Below are positions 63,991 to 64,000 of a DNA stretch of 64,000 nucleotides, in pieces (position 1 is the first letter of the stretch; every line of letters starts with the position of its first letter). The notes beneath the pieces were generated by a model. That model had not been told where the DNA came from. It saw nothing but the letters and a program-made list of their open reading frames with translations, and did no database searches. A program made the position numbers and the translations under genes. This stretch comes from Tubiluchus corallicola. Lineage: Eukaryota > Priapulida > Priapulimorpha > Priapulimorphida > Tubiluchidae. The stretch lies in assembly GCA_030141605.1 (NCBI GenBank), contig JAQGDQ010000100.1, positions 434,001-498,000 on the forward strand. The letters run 5' to 3'.

Positions 63991-64000
63991 ATGTATATAA

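Overview
This is an AT-rich window from a metazoan nuclear genome, not a prokaryote. Every conserved protein family except one is split by GT-AG introns of 0.1-9 kb. Poly-A signals, a 5S rRNA-type sequence, Tigger/pogo, hAT-like, Helitron-like and non-LTR elements, and simple-sequence arrays fill the rest. The genes point to an invertebrate animal; I cannot place it further from sequence alone.

Layout, left to right. 1-5.8 kb: no recognised gene, with a pogo-type MITE at 4.28-4.77 kb. 5.86-13.45 kb (-): a five-exon REEP5/DP1 ER-shaping gene with Helitron-like and other repeats in its introns. 14.8-33.65 kb (+): an eight-exon PLPBP (PROSC/YggS) gene, divergent from REEP5. PLPBP intron 2 holds a 2,325-codon uninterrupted CEP290 reading frame on the same strand. 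PLPBP intron 3 holds a small element that appears to carry two spliceable exons of an unrelated membrane protein. PLPBP intron 7 holds a 1.4 kb element with inverted ends. 36.1-39.3 kb (-): four-exon GOLGA7. 39.6-40.8 kb: a Helitron-like element. 41.5-47.3 kb (-): five-exon JTB with a near full-length decayed Tigger transposon in its last intron. 47.4-48.5 kb: a truncated LINE 3' end. 49.1-54.3 kb (+): five-exon glycine N-acyltransferase-like gene, with an 850-bp hAT-type element inserted just after the stop codon. 55.8-57.5 kb: an ~825-bp tandem duplication. 58.6-59.0 kb (-): a 120-nt 5S rRNA sequence that looks like the head of a 5S-derived SINE. 60-64 kb: little recognisable apart from a pentanucleotide array and a diverged 5S-like remnant.

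The genes are housekeeping functions with no obvious shared pathway: ER tubule shaping, PLP homeostasis, ciliary transition zone, Golgi palmitoylation accessory, JTB, and acyl-CoA conjugation. The strongest unusual signal is the intact, intronless, full-length CEP290 nested in PLPBP. Its ATG lies four bases after a good 3' splice site and 144 bp after a PLPBP exon, so it may be a functional retrogene using the PLPBP promoter by alternative splicing. Exon boundaries below were placed by hand from splice consensus, reading-frame continuity and remembered family similarity; no alignment program was run.
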